The translations under genes were made by a program, and so were the position numbers. This document shows positions 37,140 to 55,000 of a DNA stretch of 60,000 nt, in pieces. This stretch comes from Apostichopus japonicus (Eukaryota > Echinodermata > Holothuroidea > Aspidochirotida > Stichopodidae): the NCBI RefSeq assembly GCF_037975245.1, contig NC_092561.1:18049001-18109000 (forward strand), in the 5' to 3' direction. The notes below the pieces were generated by a model that was not told the DNA's origin, ran no database searches, and saw only the letters and a program-made list of their open reading frames with translations. Numbering within the stretch: position 1 is the first letter of the stretch; the number at the start of each line of letters is the position of its first letter.

Positions 37140-38720
37140 CTAGACCCCTGCGTTGTAAAAGTTGGGATTGCGATACGCCGCATCAACAGGAATTTCCCCT
37201 CGGTATTTCGATGATCTGTTCTGGTATTGAGCCGTGTTTGTAATCTCATAATCGATCACTCCCCCTTTTGCCATCGTGTCATCTGTCATCTCATATAAAT
37301 CCATATCATTCCGACCAGTCTCTGCCTTTTTCGCTTTGCTAGGTGGTGGACGAGGGCATCCCTTTGTATTTTTGACTTTTACCTTCCTTAAAAGTCGGCA
37401 GTAATTTGCAATAACAATTACTAAAGCTGTGAGAAGAGCTAAGATAAAACATGTCAATGATATCAACACTATGAGGAAAACAGAGCTTTCTTGCTGATAT
37501 TTTTCATCAATTGAAGTTTCATGTGAATTGTCGAATGATACGTTGATGTCAACTGACACTGAACTCTTAGGAAAGAGAGGTGTGCATTTGAAGATTCCAT
37601 CCGATGAAAAATTATTTACGATCAACTCATCTGTTTTCGTAGTCGTCGCAAACTGTGGATCCCATCCGCTTATGGGAGATGGAGGTGGATTGCTTGGAGT
37701 GAAAACCCAATCATAGAACTCAACTGGGGGATCAGCTTTGTCGAATGGACAACGAAGAGATAATTGTTTTCCTGAAATTGCCTGGATGTTCAATGTGGCA
37801 TTCGGATCAAGCATAGGAGGGCAGGTAAAGTTCTGAGGAAATAGTGACAGCAGATAACGTTCCTTGAAGATATCAGGGGTTTTGCATATAGGAGCATACC
37901 TCTGCCCAGTTGCTTGAATGGCTTGTCTTATGGAAGAGTTTGTTTCAGCTATCCACCTTAGATTACAGTCACAAACTATTGGGTTATCGTTCATGTATAT
38001 TCTTACAGTTAAGTTTGATTTTGAAAGAGTCAGTTCCTCTTTATACTCCATAGTTGTGATATTGTTGTTGTCAAAGTAAAGATAATAGAGCGGTGAGGAA
38101 ATATCTAGCAAGTGACTGAATCCTGTACTTGAAAGAGACACGATGTAATTATATCCGAGATCGAGAGAAAATCTTTGACTGGCATGCAAGTCAAATGCAC
38201 CGGATGGTATGTAACTGATCTCATTGTATTGCAAATTAATATATAGATATTTGATTATATTGTGGACGATAATAGAACCTCTTGCTATATCCCTGATTCG
38301 ATTGTTGTTGAAATAGAAATAGAAATAACTCAATTCCTCTCCGCCGCTGTCCGTTACAAAGAATCCTGACGGAAGCTCTTGTAGTACATTATATTCTAAG
38401 CGTACTGTCACTCTATAGCACTGGTTGGATCTATAGGTTCCTGTTGAAGCAGTAATTGCATTATTACGAAAGTCATTGTAACAATATTGATTTTGAGCTG
38501 TCGAATTTGCAAAAAGGTCCCAGTTAATGACCTCAAGTTTGTTGTCGGAAAAGTCTATCCACTTTGGGGGATCAGTGCATGACAGTGCTGAGGTTAAGTT
38601 GAGGTTGTCGCAGTAAAGGTTGGAACCGGAACAGCGACAAGGACCGTCGCATAATTCACACTCTTGTGAGACAGTCTGCCTGAGATATATCAACAGTATC
38701 ACGATGATTATGGCTTTCAT
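37140..38720 (-). CDS. LRR-Ig transmembrane receptor, copy C (526 aa, longest tail)
   Basis: Domains by residue: signal peptide 1-19; cysteine-rich LRR N-cap about 21-48; LRRs about 54-245; LRR C-cap 246-300 with cysteines 250, 252, 279 and 300; Ig-like domain about 305-398 with C324, W338 and C379 in a D-G-I-F-K-C turn; membrane helix about 413-438; basic stretch CRLLRKVKVK; tail with PRPPPSK and tyrosines 476, 491, 499, 506, 516 and 522. Several N-glycosylation sequons occur (NSTA, NSSI, NFTC, NATL). Its tail ends NPNFYNAGV; copy B stops at NPNF, and copy A also has a stop at that codon besides its earlier one. LRR-Ig type I receptors act in adhesion, axon guidance or immune recognition; which one applies is not visible here. 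Confidence 0.92.
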   Translation of the reverse strand: MKAIIIVILLIYLRQTVSQECELCDGPCRCSGSNLYCDNLNLTSALSCTDPPKWIDFSDNKLEVINWDLFANSTAQNQYCYNDFRNNAITASTGTYRSNQCYRVTVRLEYNVLQELPSGFFVTDSGGEELSYFYFYFNNNRIRDIARGSIIVHNIIKYLYINLQYNEISYIPSGAFDLHASQRFSLDLGYNYIVSLSSTGFSHLLDISSPLYYLYFDNNNITTMEYKEELTLSKSNLTVRIYMNDNPIVCDCNLRWIAETNSSIRQAIQATGQRYAPICKTPDIFKERYLLSLFPQNFTCPPMLDPNATLNIQAISGKQLSLRCPFDKADPPVEFYDWVFTPSNPPPSPISGWDPQFATTTKTDELIVNNFSSDGIFKCTPLFPKSSVSVDINVSFDNSHETSIDEKYQQESSVFLIVLISLTCFILALLTALVIVIANYCRLLRKVKVKNTKGCPRPPPSKAKKAETGRNDMDLYEMTDDTMAKGGVIDYEITNTAQYQNRSSKYRGEIPVDAAYRNPNFYNAGV

Positions 38721-39110
38721 TTTGAAAACGTTTCAAAAGTCCCCAAAAAAAGCAGTTGAAATGGGTTGGTATGTATTTTTCAGCGCCAAGTTAGGTTCCA
38801 GGAAAACGTTTATGGTCAAACTTACTTTTAATCCAGAAGAAGGTTCCCCTTAACATAACAACGCGAAGAATTTGTTGAATCCGATAAATTCTTGTGACTT
38901 CTTTGGCTGTAGTTAATGCAATTCAATTGACATAGTTTGCAAAATATTCCACCTGTCTCTATAGAAGTCCAAAAAGAATAACTGAGATAAATGCTTTGAA
39001 CAGGCATCAAGTCGTCATTTAAACTATGTCAAATATGACAGAGACACTTAAGATCGTGCGAAAGGATGTACAGGTTTTGTAAACATATTTGAATTTCTAG
39101 CACGGCCTTT

Positions 39111-41462
39111 CTACACCTCCACACCTTCATGGAAATATGCACATTAAAGTGCCTCTACAGGAACGCACAATACTTAGTTGAACTGACTCCTGACAATGAA
39201 TGGCTTGTGCACAATAAAATCAAACGATGAAAGCTGTAACTAGTATACAACAACAAAATTATTGTCAAATTCTGAAGGGCGAAGTTTGCCTTAGACTGGT
39301 TACTATATAGTTACACCTAGTTGCATTTAAACAACACCCTTTGTGTTCATTGAAAACTATACATGCAAGAATGCTTCCAGACTTTGATATGGGCTATTAG
39401 CCAAGCATATCACAATAAATTTAGAAACCACAATTGACTATTTTAGCATGAAAATCTCTGTAATGGAATTGTTGCTAACAAAGTACTTGCGTTGATTGTT
39501 ATGACTTTTTTGGTTTTCAAACAAATTCAATCATCTGTGCAAAGGATTGGAATTTGGGTTCTTTCGAGAAGTAGTTGTGGTTTTTGAAAAGAAAGAAAGA
39601 TATTCATTCCAAAAATGGTTATGTTTTTTATAGGCCTAGCTGTGAGTGGGTGTACTTTGGTTGTGTTTACCCCATTAAGTAGGAGGAAGCAACTTAAAGG
39701 TTTTGTGTCCCTGCCTAAAAGTAAGGCCGCTCACTAAGGCCGAAAGACATGGCCCGCGAAGCATAACGTTACGGTACTCACCTACAAGGCTAAATTAATA
39801 CATTGTCGTATTACTTGCGTACGGCTCTCGTGCAAGGCGCTCCATTTTAAAACTCCCAAGTGTTTGGAAATCTATAACAAATATAATAGTCCCTGGGCAT
39901 ATATTCAGTAACTTTAGTGCACACTATGTGCGAAGTACCACGTCAGGCAACTCCAGTAGTTTTTGTTTCGCTATGAGAGAACCTACAGCTCCCAACAAGT
40001 TGAGCAACGAAACAGTTTTTGGTACAACAAAGGCATGCTTCATTTTGCCTTATATTAAACTACAACTCATGCAATCAAGTTGAAGTTTCCACACAATAAG
40101 TTGCAAGGCTATTGATACCATGAACATGTTATGCATGTAGAGGTCAATTGAGGTCACTGGAACCATTGCAGTAACCATAAGGTCTCACTACCATACACTT
40201 CCTCCTCTAAAAGTGTTGTTTTTTACTGATTTATCATCGCAAAGATTGGTCACTTACTCTCCGCCAAGTGTGGAATCATATCTCAAAGCCAATCATTGCT
40301 GAAGTCTTCAACTTTTTATTAGAGGAATTTTCTCAGTTAAATTAAAGTGCTTGTTTCTTCGAAATTTCAAAACAAAAAAGCGTATGCCAGTCCTAAAATG
40401 AAGGGAAAAATATTGCCCAAATAAGGACAGTGGAGATCTAAAAAGAATATATTCCTTATACAATTTCTTTGCAATGAGTTTATTCAAAGGACTTTGCAAA
40501 TATACATTTTGATGGATAACATTTCAGTGGGAAGTACAAGGACGGTAACACATATAAAGGTTACGAATAGCAACAGTCCGATGCTATTGAAAGGGTTGCT
40601 TTCCCATCAGAGGAAAGTTTCAACTTTATAATGGAAAAAAATGACAACAAAATTTGAGAGTTGCAGGCCCAAGACATACTCATCCTCAGATGTTTTATTA
40701 TAGTCCCAGACTGTTTAGATTCTCTTTTGCGTGCAAAGACCGAATGAATTAGAATATGGACAGTTTGCACATATCGAAAAAACAAAATAAGTTTGCTGTT
40801 ATATTCAAGACATAACGGAATAATGTTTATATGAACGGCCCGTCTAAATTAGCTTTCCGAAAATCAAGAGTCGTATGGATCTAAACGGAATGCTACAACT
40901 TCACGATAACTTGAGTAGTTCTAAAAAAAAGAAGATTTATTTAGGTAACCGATGAAGACAACAAATACTGTATTAACCTATTTTTGTATTGTATTGTACA
41001 AATATTCCAATGTAATGACGTTGTAGAGTAAAAGCCATAAAAAAGAGAGACGATATTCACGTATGTGCATATTATATTGGTTGGTTCTGTAAAAACGCAG
41101 TTGGACTAACAAGAAGCGAAAATTTTCTGTAGAACTTACTGCATGTGTGTTACTTTTTTGAAATCGATACTTGTCTCACCTTCTAATTAAAAATATTGAG
41201 TCGGATAGAATCGATTCCGAATGAACGGAAACCAATCTTGTTTCCTAACAAATAAATGGATACCTGACAAGCATACAATTATGGTGCTAGTGTGGTGGAA
41301 AATAATTAAATACATGTATGTCGCAATGTCACTTTACTTGAAGAACATTCCCCAAGAGAGGTGTAGAATTTATTTGATGTGGTGGACGCCTGTCCTGCTC
41401 CGAAGTTTGTTCGTTGGAAACTCGTTTCTCGTTCATGTGCATGTAAGAGTCAACATTTACAG
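39111..41462. other. Intergenic stretch without recognised genes
   Basis: Unique-looking DNA between the receptor array and gene 3. No protein-like ORF, RNA gene or clear transposon was found. Confidence 0.5.
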
Positions 41463-46598
<5,136 letters not shown>

Positions 46599-48238
46599 TC
46601 TATGTGTATAACTTGTTATTGAACTTATTTGATTTTGATGTTGTACTTGATAAAAAAAAAATGGAATTTTGGTGTTCGCCCCGGAACAACACAAATTATT
46701 AACAGTTTTTTTTAAAGTAAGTAAAGTCTCCAACAATGTGTTTAATGGAAAAGCAGAACAGATGACATCAAAGACATAATTTTGGAGACAAAATTGTGAA
46801 TATAATCTCACATTGAAATGAAGTTGAAGAATGTATTCCTGGGCGATATAGCGTACATCCAAAGTTGCTAATGTAGTAGGTAAAAGCCTTTGGAGTTACT
46901 ATTGGAAGTATTTTCAAGATTGATGATAATATTGCACCACGGCAGTGCATTGTAGTGATGTGGGATACAACGGTCTCGTTTCTTCAGGAAAATTAATTCA
47001 CGTTATATTTTCATTGTTCTTTACTTATACAATTGATGAATCCTACAAGGAAGTGAAGTCATGTTTGTATTGTAATAAACTCCTTTAATCATAGTTTACC
47101 AACACACAATAACTTCCTTCCACACAATTGAATATTTTAAATGTAATATAATTATTTTTAAATTTTACTTTTACTGGTTGAAAACGGAACAAATGAGCAA
47201 AAGTCATTCGCGTTGTTTACATACAAGATGTTTTTTCTAAATGAATTCACCGAGATAGATTGAACAACATGCTATATGGTGTATCTCAGTACAGGGGAAA
47301 GGAATTGGACTTAAATACTTAGTTGTACAAGCTAATGGCATTGCACAGCAATCTGAAGTAATACATTTAGCAACACATTAAATATTTTATTGATGCAACT
47401 TGAGGGCAGTACAAGTAACGCGAGTCATTATTTTATTGTGATCAACTGTTCTAACCACAATTTAACTACATCAACAATATTTTCCCTTGACAAAATCGCT
47501 TTGAACAAGAGTTATAAAAGTTATAATTCTACTGTAAAAGAAACAAACTAAATCACTTGGTGTGTGTTAGTTAACCATTAGGTCACATGTTATTGAAGAA
47601 TCGGCTTATTGATCATAACTTGAATAAACTATGATCTTTATATCTCAGCACAGGAAGCTATCACCCCATGATTTGTCCTTTTTTTGCTTCTAGCAATCAG
47701 AGTCCATTTAAACGTCGGCTATTGTAAATTAATAATCTAAACTACTAAAAGCCCATCAATATATCAGTCAAAATAACCACTGTACGCTATTTTCATAACA
47801 ATTCACACGAACAAGTTTTTAAAGGTTGGGTTTTTTTAATAAAGTAGCGGATTTAATGGATAGAGAAGTGGTGTTTCAAAAGACAAGAGGGATTTTAAGG
47901 AGCAAAAAAATAAGTTAAACAATTGTTATTAACGAGAGAGCCGATCGATATCTGAAAATGGTTAAGCAACCATTTAATTATCTGGTTGGCTACATGATAT
48001 GTTTACCACAGGAAATTACCACCCAACTGTGTTTGCTTATTTTAAGTGAGAAGGTCCCTATTGGAATTATGTTTCCCATTTAGTAGCAATATATAATTCG
48101 TCCGCCAAACTTAGATTTCAGTTTATTCTAACAGAAGAGAACAGTTTGTGAAAGAGTCATCTTTTCAAATTACCTTCATTTACTGGTGACATCTACCGCT
48201 TGTCGACTTCCATTTGTTTTTAACTTCATCTGTGGGCT
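46599..48238. other. Spacer between genes 3 and 4
   Basis: Probable 3' UTR of gene 3 (AATAAA near 47072) followed by the promoter region of gene 4. Nothing else recognised. Confidence 0.5.
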
Positions 48239-48991
48239 ATGAAGTTGTACGTTATCTTACTCATTATCGCCGCACCTCGTGAGTTTATTACATATATTCA
48301 TATATTCACAGATATAATACGAGGCAGTTAACACATTAAAGAAATTAAAATGGAAGCCCAGGGCGGGAACGACTGACAAGGAACAAAGTCTTGGCAGTTA
48401 TTTTCCTGCTTTTTAAATCAGTCATTACTTTTAGAATACTTGTATTTATTTAGTAACTAACTAGTTTTTTGAACTGAGATAGAATGGTGTTCCTGTTAAG
48501 AAAAAGCATTGTTTATATTTATGAGGGTCATTCTTAATGCCACCAAGCATTTGTAAACCTTCCAAACGAATCAAAATATTGGGTTTGGTTGGTATCATCA
48601 TCTCTGAAAATGTTATTATCGGGTGATTGCACTTCTTGGATATCATTAACAATTGGTTACATTTTAGAAAGAATAGTCTTGTCTTTGAAATGAAAAAAAA
48701 AACAATTGTTTATATTACAATACAATATTAATTGCTGAATCGTTACAATTTGCAAAACTTATGTATCTCAGTTATATCTGTTGCTGTGAGAATTTATTAC
48801 AGTTTTAAATATGTTAGAAAGGTATTTCATCGTTGAAATTCATAATTTTACACATCTTTCCGCATTTTATGATATATATTAGATATATATATATGTATAT
48901 ATGTATATATATATATATATATATTATATATAAATATGTATATATATTAGATATATATGTATATATATATATATTAATATATATATATATA

Positions 48992-49076
<85 letters not shown>

Positions 49077-52000
49077 TTGATGCGTAATTGTCACAAATGT
49101 TATTGCTTAAAATCTTACACCTAAAAGAAGCTTTTTCTAGAAAAAATGCAGAGGGAAGGATTCGAGAACATGTCTTTAACCAGCCGGGATATTCTCCCAG
49201 AGAAAGACCAGTCCTAAATGCCAGCGATCCTGTCGATGTAAAATTAGAGGTGCTAATTTACGCCATGGTAGATTTGGTGAGTAATCAAAACAATATTTAA
49301 ACTTAAAAAAAAAAACTGTTTATGTCTTCACTTTATTTCTCTTTTTCCAGGTGTACAAATATTAAGACATGAATGAGTTATAATAAATAATGTTATGCTT
49401 TACCTCTATGCTGACTGATTGAAATGCTAGATTTATTTGAAAAATAAGCTAGTTATCAATAATTTATAAAGTATAATATAATATGTCAATTAATTGGAAA
49501 TCAAATTACAGGTTTTATTTTGTAAATCATTTGTTGCAAACCATTGAAATTCAAAATAATAAATGGTAGATGTTTATTATTTTTTTACCAAACATTTATG
49601 AAATATTTGAAAATCAGTTATTTTTTATATGTGATAGCGTTTTTTTCAATTGCTTTTTAAATTTTAACAGTTTAAAAATACTTTTATGAATTTAATTATT
49701 TAAAATCATTTGAAATCCAGGTATAAATAGTAACGCTGTTATTTTTCGTTTTTATTACTTTTGTGAAATTCAGTTTATGGTGTTATTACATTGTTTTACT
49801 TACAGAACGAAAAGGATCAGACGGTAACCACAGCCTCCTGGATAACGTTGGTAAAGTTTTGTCACATGCTAATTACAATAAAAATTAATTATAAAAAAGT
49901 ACATACTAAAATTAATTACGATACTACGTCACGCTTCCTATAAAATGAAAAACTAATCTACAAACCGTTTCAAGGAACTCGACGTAAGGCCTTGGTATAG
50001 ATTTACCAGTCTTTGATTGATATCTCATCAGAACCTTTAACTTCCGGTAATTACAGACATTTACCGTGAATCGATCACAAATAACGAAGTACTTCATCAA
50101 CTTAGCATCTCAATAAGTTAGACTTTCCACAGTCCTTGATAAACATAATAGTCGAGCTTTATCAGGAATGAAATTTCATAAAATACGTTAGTCTAATTAT
50201 AAGTCTGACATGTACGTGCAAAATGAATACGAATTGTTTTGTATTGTATAATATGATCCATTGAACACACTTAGCGCTTTAATTCGGCCTATAATAATTC
50301 CTTAAATGGAAGGTTTTAATGTCAAGTGCATACGACTGTGCATATGTGCAAATTTAATTCATTTAATGAATATTAAATTTATTTCCATTTAATCAAAATA
50401 TGTTTACTTATCTTGAAATTAATATCTAAGCAGAAAGGAAAAACATAGTAATGATATTGTGTTTACTTAATTTATTTCTTTTTTTCTTTTTTTTTTCTTT
50501 AAAGGACAATAATATAGTCGGCAGGTTTTGGTGATCGAAAAATTCGATTCATTTCATGAAAGTTAATTTTAATTAAATGATCATAATGAAAGTTGAATTA
50601 ACAGCTGATAAAGAGAGACTATTACTGTCATTTAATTCACTCTGAAGTACTGTAGCCTTTTGTCACCCGTATTTGTTTTTTAAGAACGAGGAAATATTTC
50701 AAAGTGCCAAATGGATATTTAATTTTCAATTGTTACACGCATGCAAATGGTTACGATAAATTCATTTTTCTTCTAATGTTGGGAGAAGCAGACCATTAAA
50801 ATGATGTGACAGTATCTCTAAAAACATTTTAATAATAAACGCACACTGGTAGTAAGGTACAGAATGCCTAAATGTATATACAAAATGAAAGTAAGCTATC
50901 ATAATAATTCATTTTTAGAAAAGAAAAAACAAACATGCAGCAATTTCTTTTATTCGTAAAAGGAGTTGTGTATACGCCTTGTAATAGATACACATTAAAA
51001 AAGTAATAAGTGTCAACCAAGAACATTTACCTGCAGCTGTCCAGTATGCCATTTTCAATTTTTTATTTAAGGGGAGGAGGCTGTAAGATTCAGACTATTC
51101 CCCCCTGCGTACAATCATGTATTTATCTCATGTCTATAGACTTGGCGAGACGAACGACTAACTTGGGATCCCAATGAATTCGAAGGCTCTGACAACGTTG
51201 TTGTATACTTCGATGAAATTTGGACACCATCTATAGTTCTCACACATGCGTAAGTAACTCAAACAAATATGTATTTTAAAGACATTTACAGAAATGAATG
51301 AAATCATTGTGAGGTTACTAGTGGGATTACTAGTTACTAGTCAATTTCTAAGTTTGGAATTTCGAATTTGATTTTAGAGATTAGCACAAGAAACTCGAAG
51401 AAGTATATGATCGTTAATACCTCAGTTGACTCGCTGACATGTGGAATAAATTGCCCTACAATCATTTGTTTCTACCGATGGCGTAGAAAATCAATTCACA
51501 TCATAATAAGGATAAAGCATTTGAGCGACATAGGCGTAGGAGGTGGTCTGCTGGGGGGGGGGGGGGGGGGCTACAGCCCCCAACCAAGATTTTTGGTGAA
51601 AATTCGGGCAATATGCTGAGAATTTTTTGGTCACCTACTGAAAGAAGACAAATTTGCAGTGTGTTTTCAATTTTTTGTGTGAAAATTCGGCCAATATGCT
51701 GAGAATTTTTCGGGCACCTACTGAAAGAAGAGTAATTTGCAATGTGTTTTTCAATAGTTAAACTGATATTGTTATTATCGTTATTATTGTAACGACTTCC
51801 CCAATAATTAAAACCAATATGGAAGGGTAATAACACGGAAAATATAACCAAAATTCTTCGCGCGCTCCGCGCGCGTTCAACATCTTATTGTGCATATCAT
51901 ATAGTATTCATCGGTTAGTGGCACGTGATGCAATAACCGATGAATGCCTATATGATATGCACATTAACTTGTTGAACGCGCGCGGAGCGCGCGAAAAATT

Positions 52001-55000
52001 TGGTTAAATTTTTCGGGCAAGTCGTTACAGCCCCCCCCCCCCCCCAAATCAAATTAGGCTCCTACGCCTATGATGAGCGATCTCATCACAAGGAAAATGG
52101 TTTTTGTTCTATGTTGACATAAAGATAACTTTCAGTGGAAAATTATATAATTTGACGCCTCGTATTGAAAATGTTACTTTTCATTTAATTCACAGTATGG
52201 TATTGGACGGAATGCAGGTAGTCGCGGCGGACAGGGGTACCATCAAATTGTATTACGATGGTTCAGTGGATTTAGGAGGTCCTTATGTTCAAACTACACA
52301 ATGCCAAATGATGTAAGAAATATATCTATTTATGAACTCGGTGATTTAAATTGGTCATCATGTACATGTGGTATGACTCTGCGGGTTGTTCACCCTCACT
52401 TAGTTCCATTACTGACTTGTTTTTAACTGAATATGACATATAGATAGCAAATAATGGCTTAATATTGATGTGCACATAATTATTTATCTTTGAAAGCTAA
52501 CCTTTTGCCCTTAAGGCAAACAAAACATTTAAGAGCATATAAGAACAAATGCAGCAATGGCTCTTGTTCATGCTATGGACCATCGTTCAAAGAGTGCATA
52601 TTGACGGTATTGATGGTAATATCATATCAATAAAACAGTGTAATAATAAAGAGATAATCAGCCTTCGTTAATCATATTATAATCATTTGCTCATCAACTT
52701 CTTGTCAACTGTTACCGCCAAGTATTTTAATCATTTGACGGTAGAAGGGACGTAAGATAAGTAAACATGTTAGTACAATGGTAAGAACAAGTACTTAAAC
52801 AATAGGTTTTATTTTTGACTAGCACCGCGTACTCCATTCCGTTTGGTCTGCTAACTGCTCTTGTTTACAGAATTATAATAAGTTTAAAAATGTCGAGTCG
52901 TTCAATTGTATAGTCACAGCCTCGCCTTACCTGTACAACAGAGACTCTTTCCCCCCACCCGATACTCATACCCGAAAGCTGGTGCAGCAACTACAGTTTA
53001 TGTCCCACAACCGTGCTTCAGTTATAACAATGTTGTTTTCGTAACACGGTAAGGTGGCACTGTAAAAACTGATAACTTGTTCCCATGTTAGACAAAGAAC
53101 CGCGTGACTGCACAAGAAGTCTATGAATATGATAATGCCTACGGGAGGAAGTAAAGGATGTACGTTATCGCTTGATTTCATGCCAAACCCCTCTTTAAAT
53201 TTCGCCAATTTGTCATGCCGAGAATGAAGAGACTGAGACAAAACAAATAGATACTACTTCATTTTAGAATCGCGTATTAAAGAACTCACTCTAAATGGTT
53301 GGTACAGCAACTACTGTCCATGTCCCACAACCATGCATCGGTAGTTACTGCTTTGTGTTCATAACACGATAACATGCGTTACAGGACATTTACAGTATAC
53401 TTACTGTACCAGCTTGAGTATCGGCTACCTTTTCTTGTAAACCACGGGCGTTACTGACACAACCTAGGTTGAAACTTGTTCAAAAATTGACCTAACCCTA
53501 ACCCACCTTACAAAGACGGGCAAGAGAAGTACATTGTCATGATTGTATGGTTCTGTACTTCAAAATAACAAATTTCTTAAGACTGTCAAAATCTAACGCA
53601 CAGTGGGGCTTTCATTGGGTTAATTGGTAAAAACCTTTAACATGCTAATTAACGAAGCAAAGTTAACAGCTGCAGCCAATATTGGAAACAATGGACACCA
53701 TGTACAAAATATAACTTGTATTCACTCCGCTATTTCAAGATGGCAATAATGCTTAAATTTAAACATACTTGAATAATGCAAAACGTTTGGATGTAAAAAT
53801 CACTAATCTACAGTTTGTTTTTCCAATTTAGTTACATAAAACTGATAAAACTTGTATTAAATTTTGCTTCCCGATCTACTACACATTTTATCTTTGTCTT
53901 TTGATTTCAGAATCTACTATTTTCCTTTCGATACTCAGACATGTTTATTAAGTTTCAGCCCTGAGAATCAGTCTACAAAAGATATGAATTTTACAGCGAC
54001 TACGTCACCTCAGCCGTCAAATATTGTGAGCAACCAATGGGAGCTTTTATCATTTAGCGCGGCCAATTATCAAGTTGATGTGGAATCTCATGAAACTTTG
54101 CAAACTTATCAAGGTGCTGTCTTCTTCTTCACTTTGAAACGAGATCCAAACTATTACATCACAACAATCGTGATTCCATCTACCTTACTGTGTCTGATGT
54201 CGTTTGCGACGTTTTTAGCACCGCCTGACAGCGGTGAAAGGATCGGACTTGGTGTATCAATGGTCCTAGGTCTCACTGTGTTTCAACTACTGGTCACCAA
54301 TATACTACCAACTGCGAGCAAAAACGGTCCACTTATTTCTTCATATCTTACAAATACCTTCGTCCTTTCGTGTCTCGCCGTACCTTTCTCTTTGTTCAAC
54401 ATAATAATCGCATATGGAGACAGCAAAATTTCAGTTCTGAAGCGACCGAGATTTAGGAAACTCTTACTAGAGACTTTACCCAGATTACTCTTCTTGACAA
54501 CGTACAGGGAAAGGGTTGAAGAAGAATTTGGTATTGTGAGCAAGGATAGCGACATAGTAACCATGGCAACGGTGGAAGAATTACCTACCAATAAGGTACA
54601 ACCCATGCAAACAATTCCAGCTACAATATCTGAAACACTGAGTTACCTGGAAAAGGTAAATATTTTAGTAGGGGGTCACGTAAGGGTGGTGTGGTATGGA
54701 GTTTCTTCTTTGATAAAACAATATATTGCTCAATAGTCAGGAGTTGGTCCCTAAAATATCGTCTATGAGGAATGGGGTGTGGTTACAAAACAGTAAAAAC
54801 AAAATAGCACAAAAAAGCGTTATAAATAAAATTGATAGTCAATTTATACCTTAGAATATTCCACAGATCAATACAAACACATGCATTCACTGCAACGACA
54901 TCAGGACTATACCGGCCTTTAAAATATCCTAATAGCTTACCTGTCCTGACCCATGATTTTATTAAATGATAGAAATGAACACATAATAAATAAATATCTG

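Larger units (their letters stand above)
31680..39110. repeat. Tandem unit C of the LRR-Ig receptor array
   Basis: Collinear with unit B from its LINE landmark to about 39110, where similarity to the DNA upstream of receptor B ends within TTTCTAGCACGG. No LINE fragment follows, so this is the right edge of the array. Confidence 0.75.

Noticed and set aside
20745-38720. Possible CRISPR-like or phage array because of regular spacing
   Set aside because: Units are about 8 kb with eukaryotic genes and LINEs; nothing prokaryotic is present.
54283-54606. 107-aa minus-strand ORF opposite gene 4
   Set aside because: Shadow of the M2-M4 exon; the sense strand encodes conserved channel sequence.
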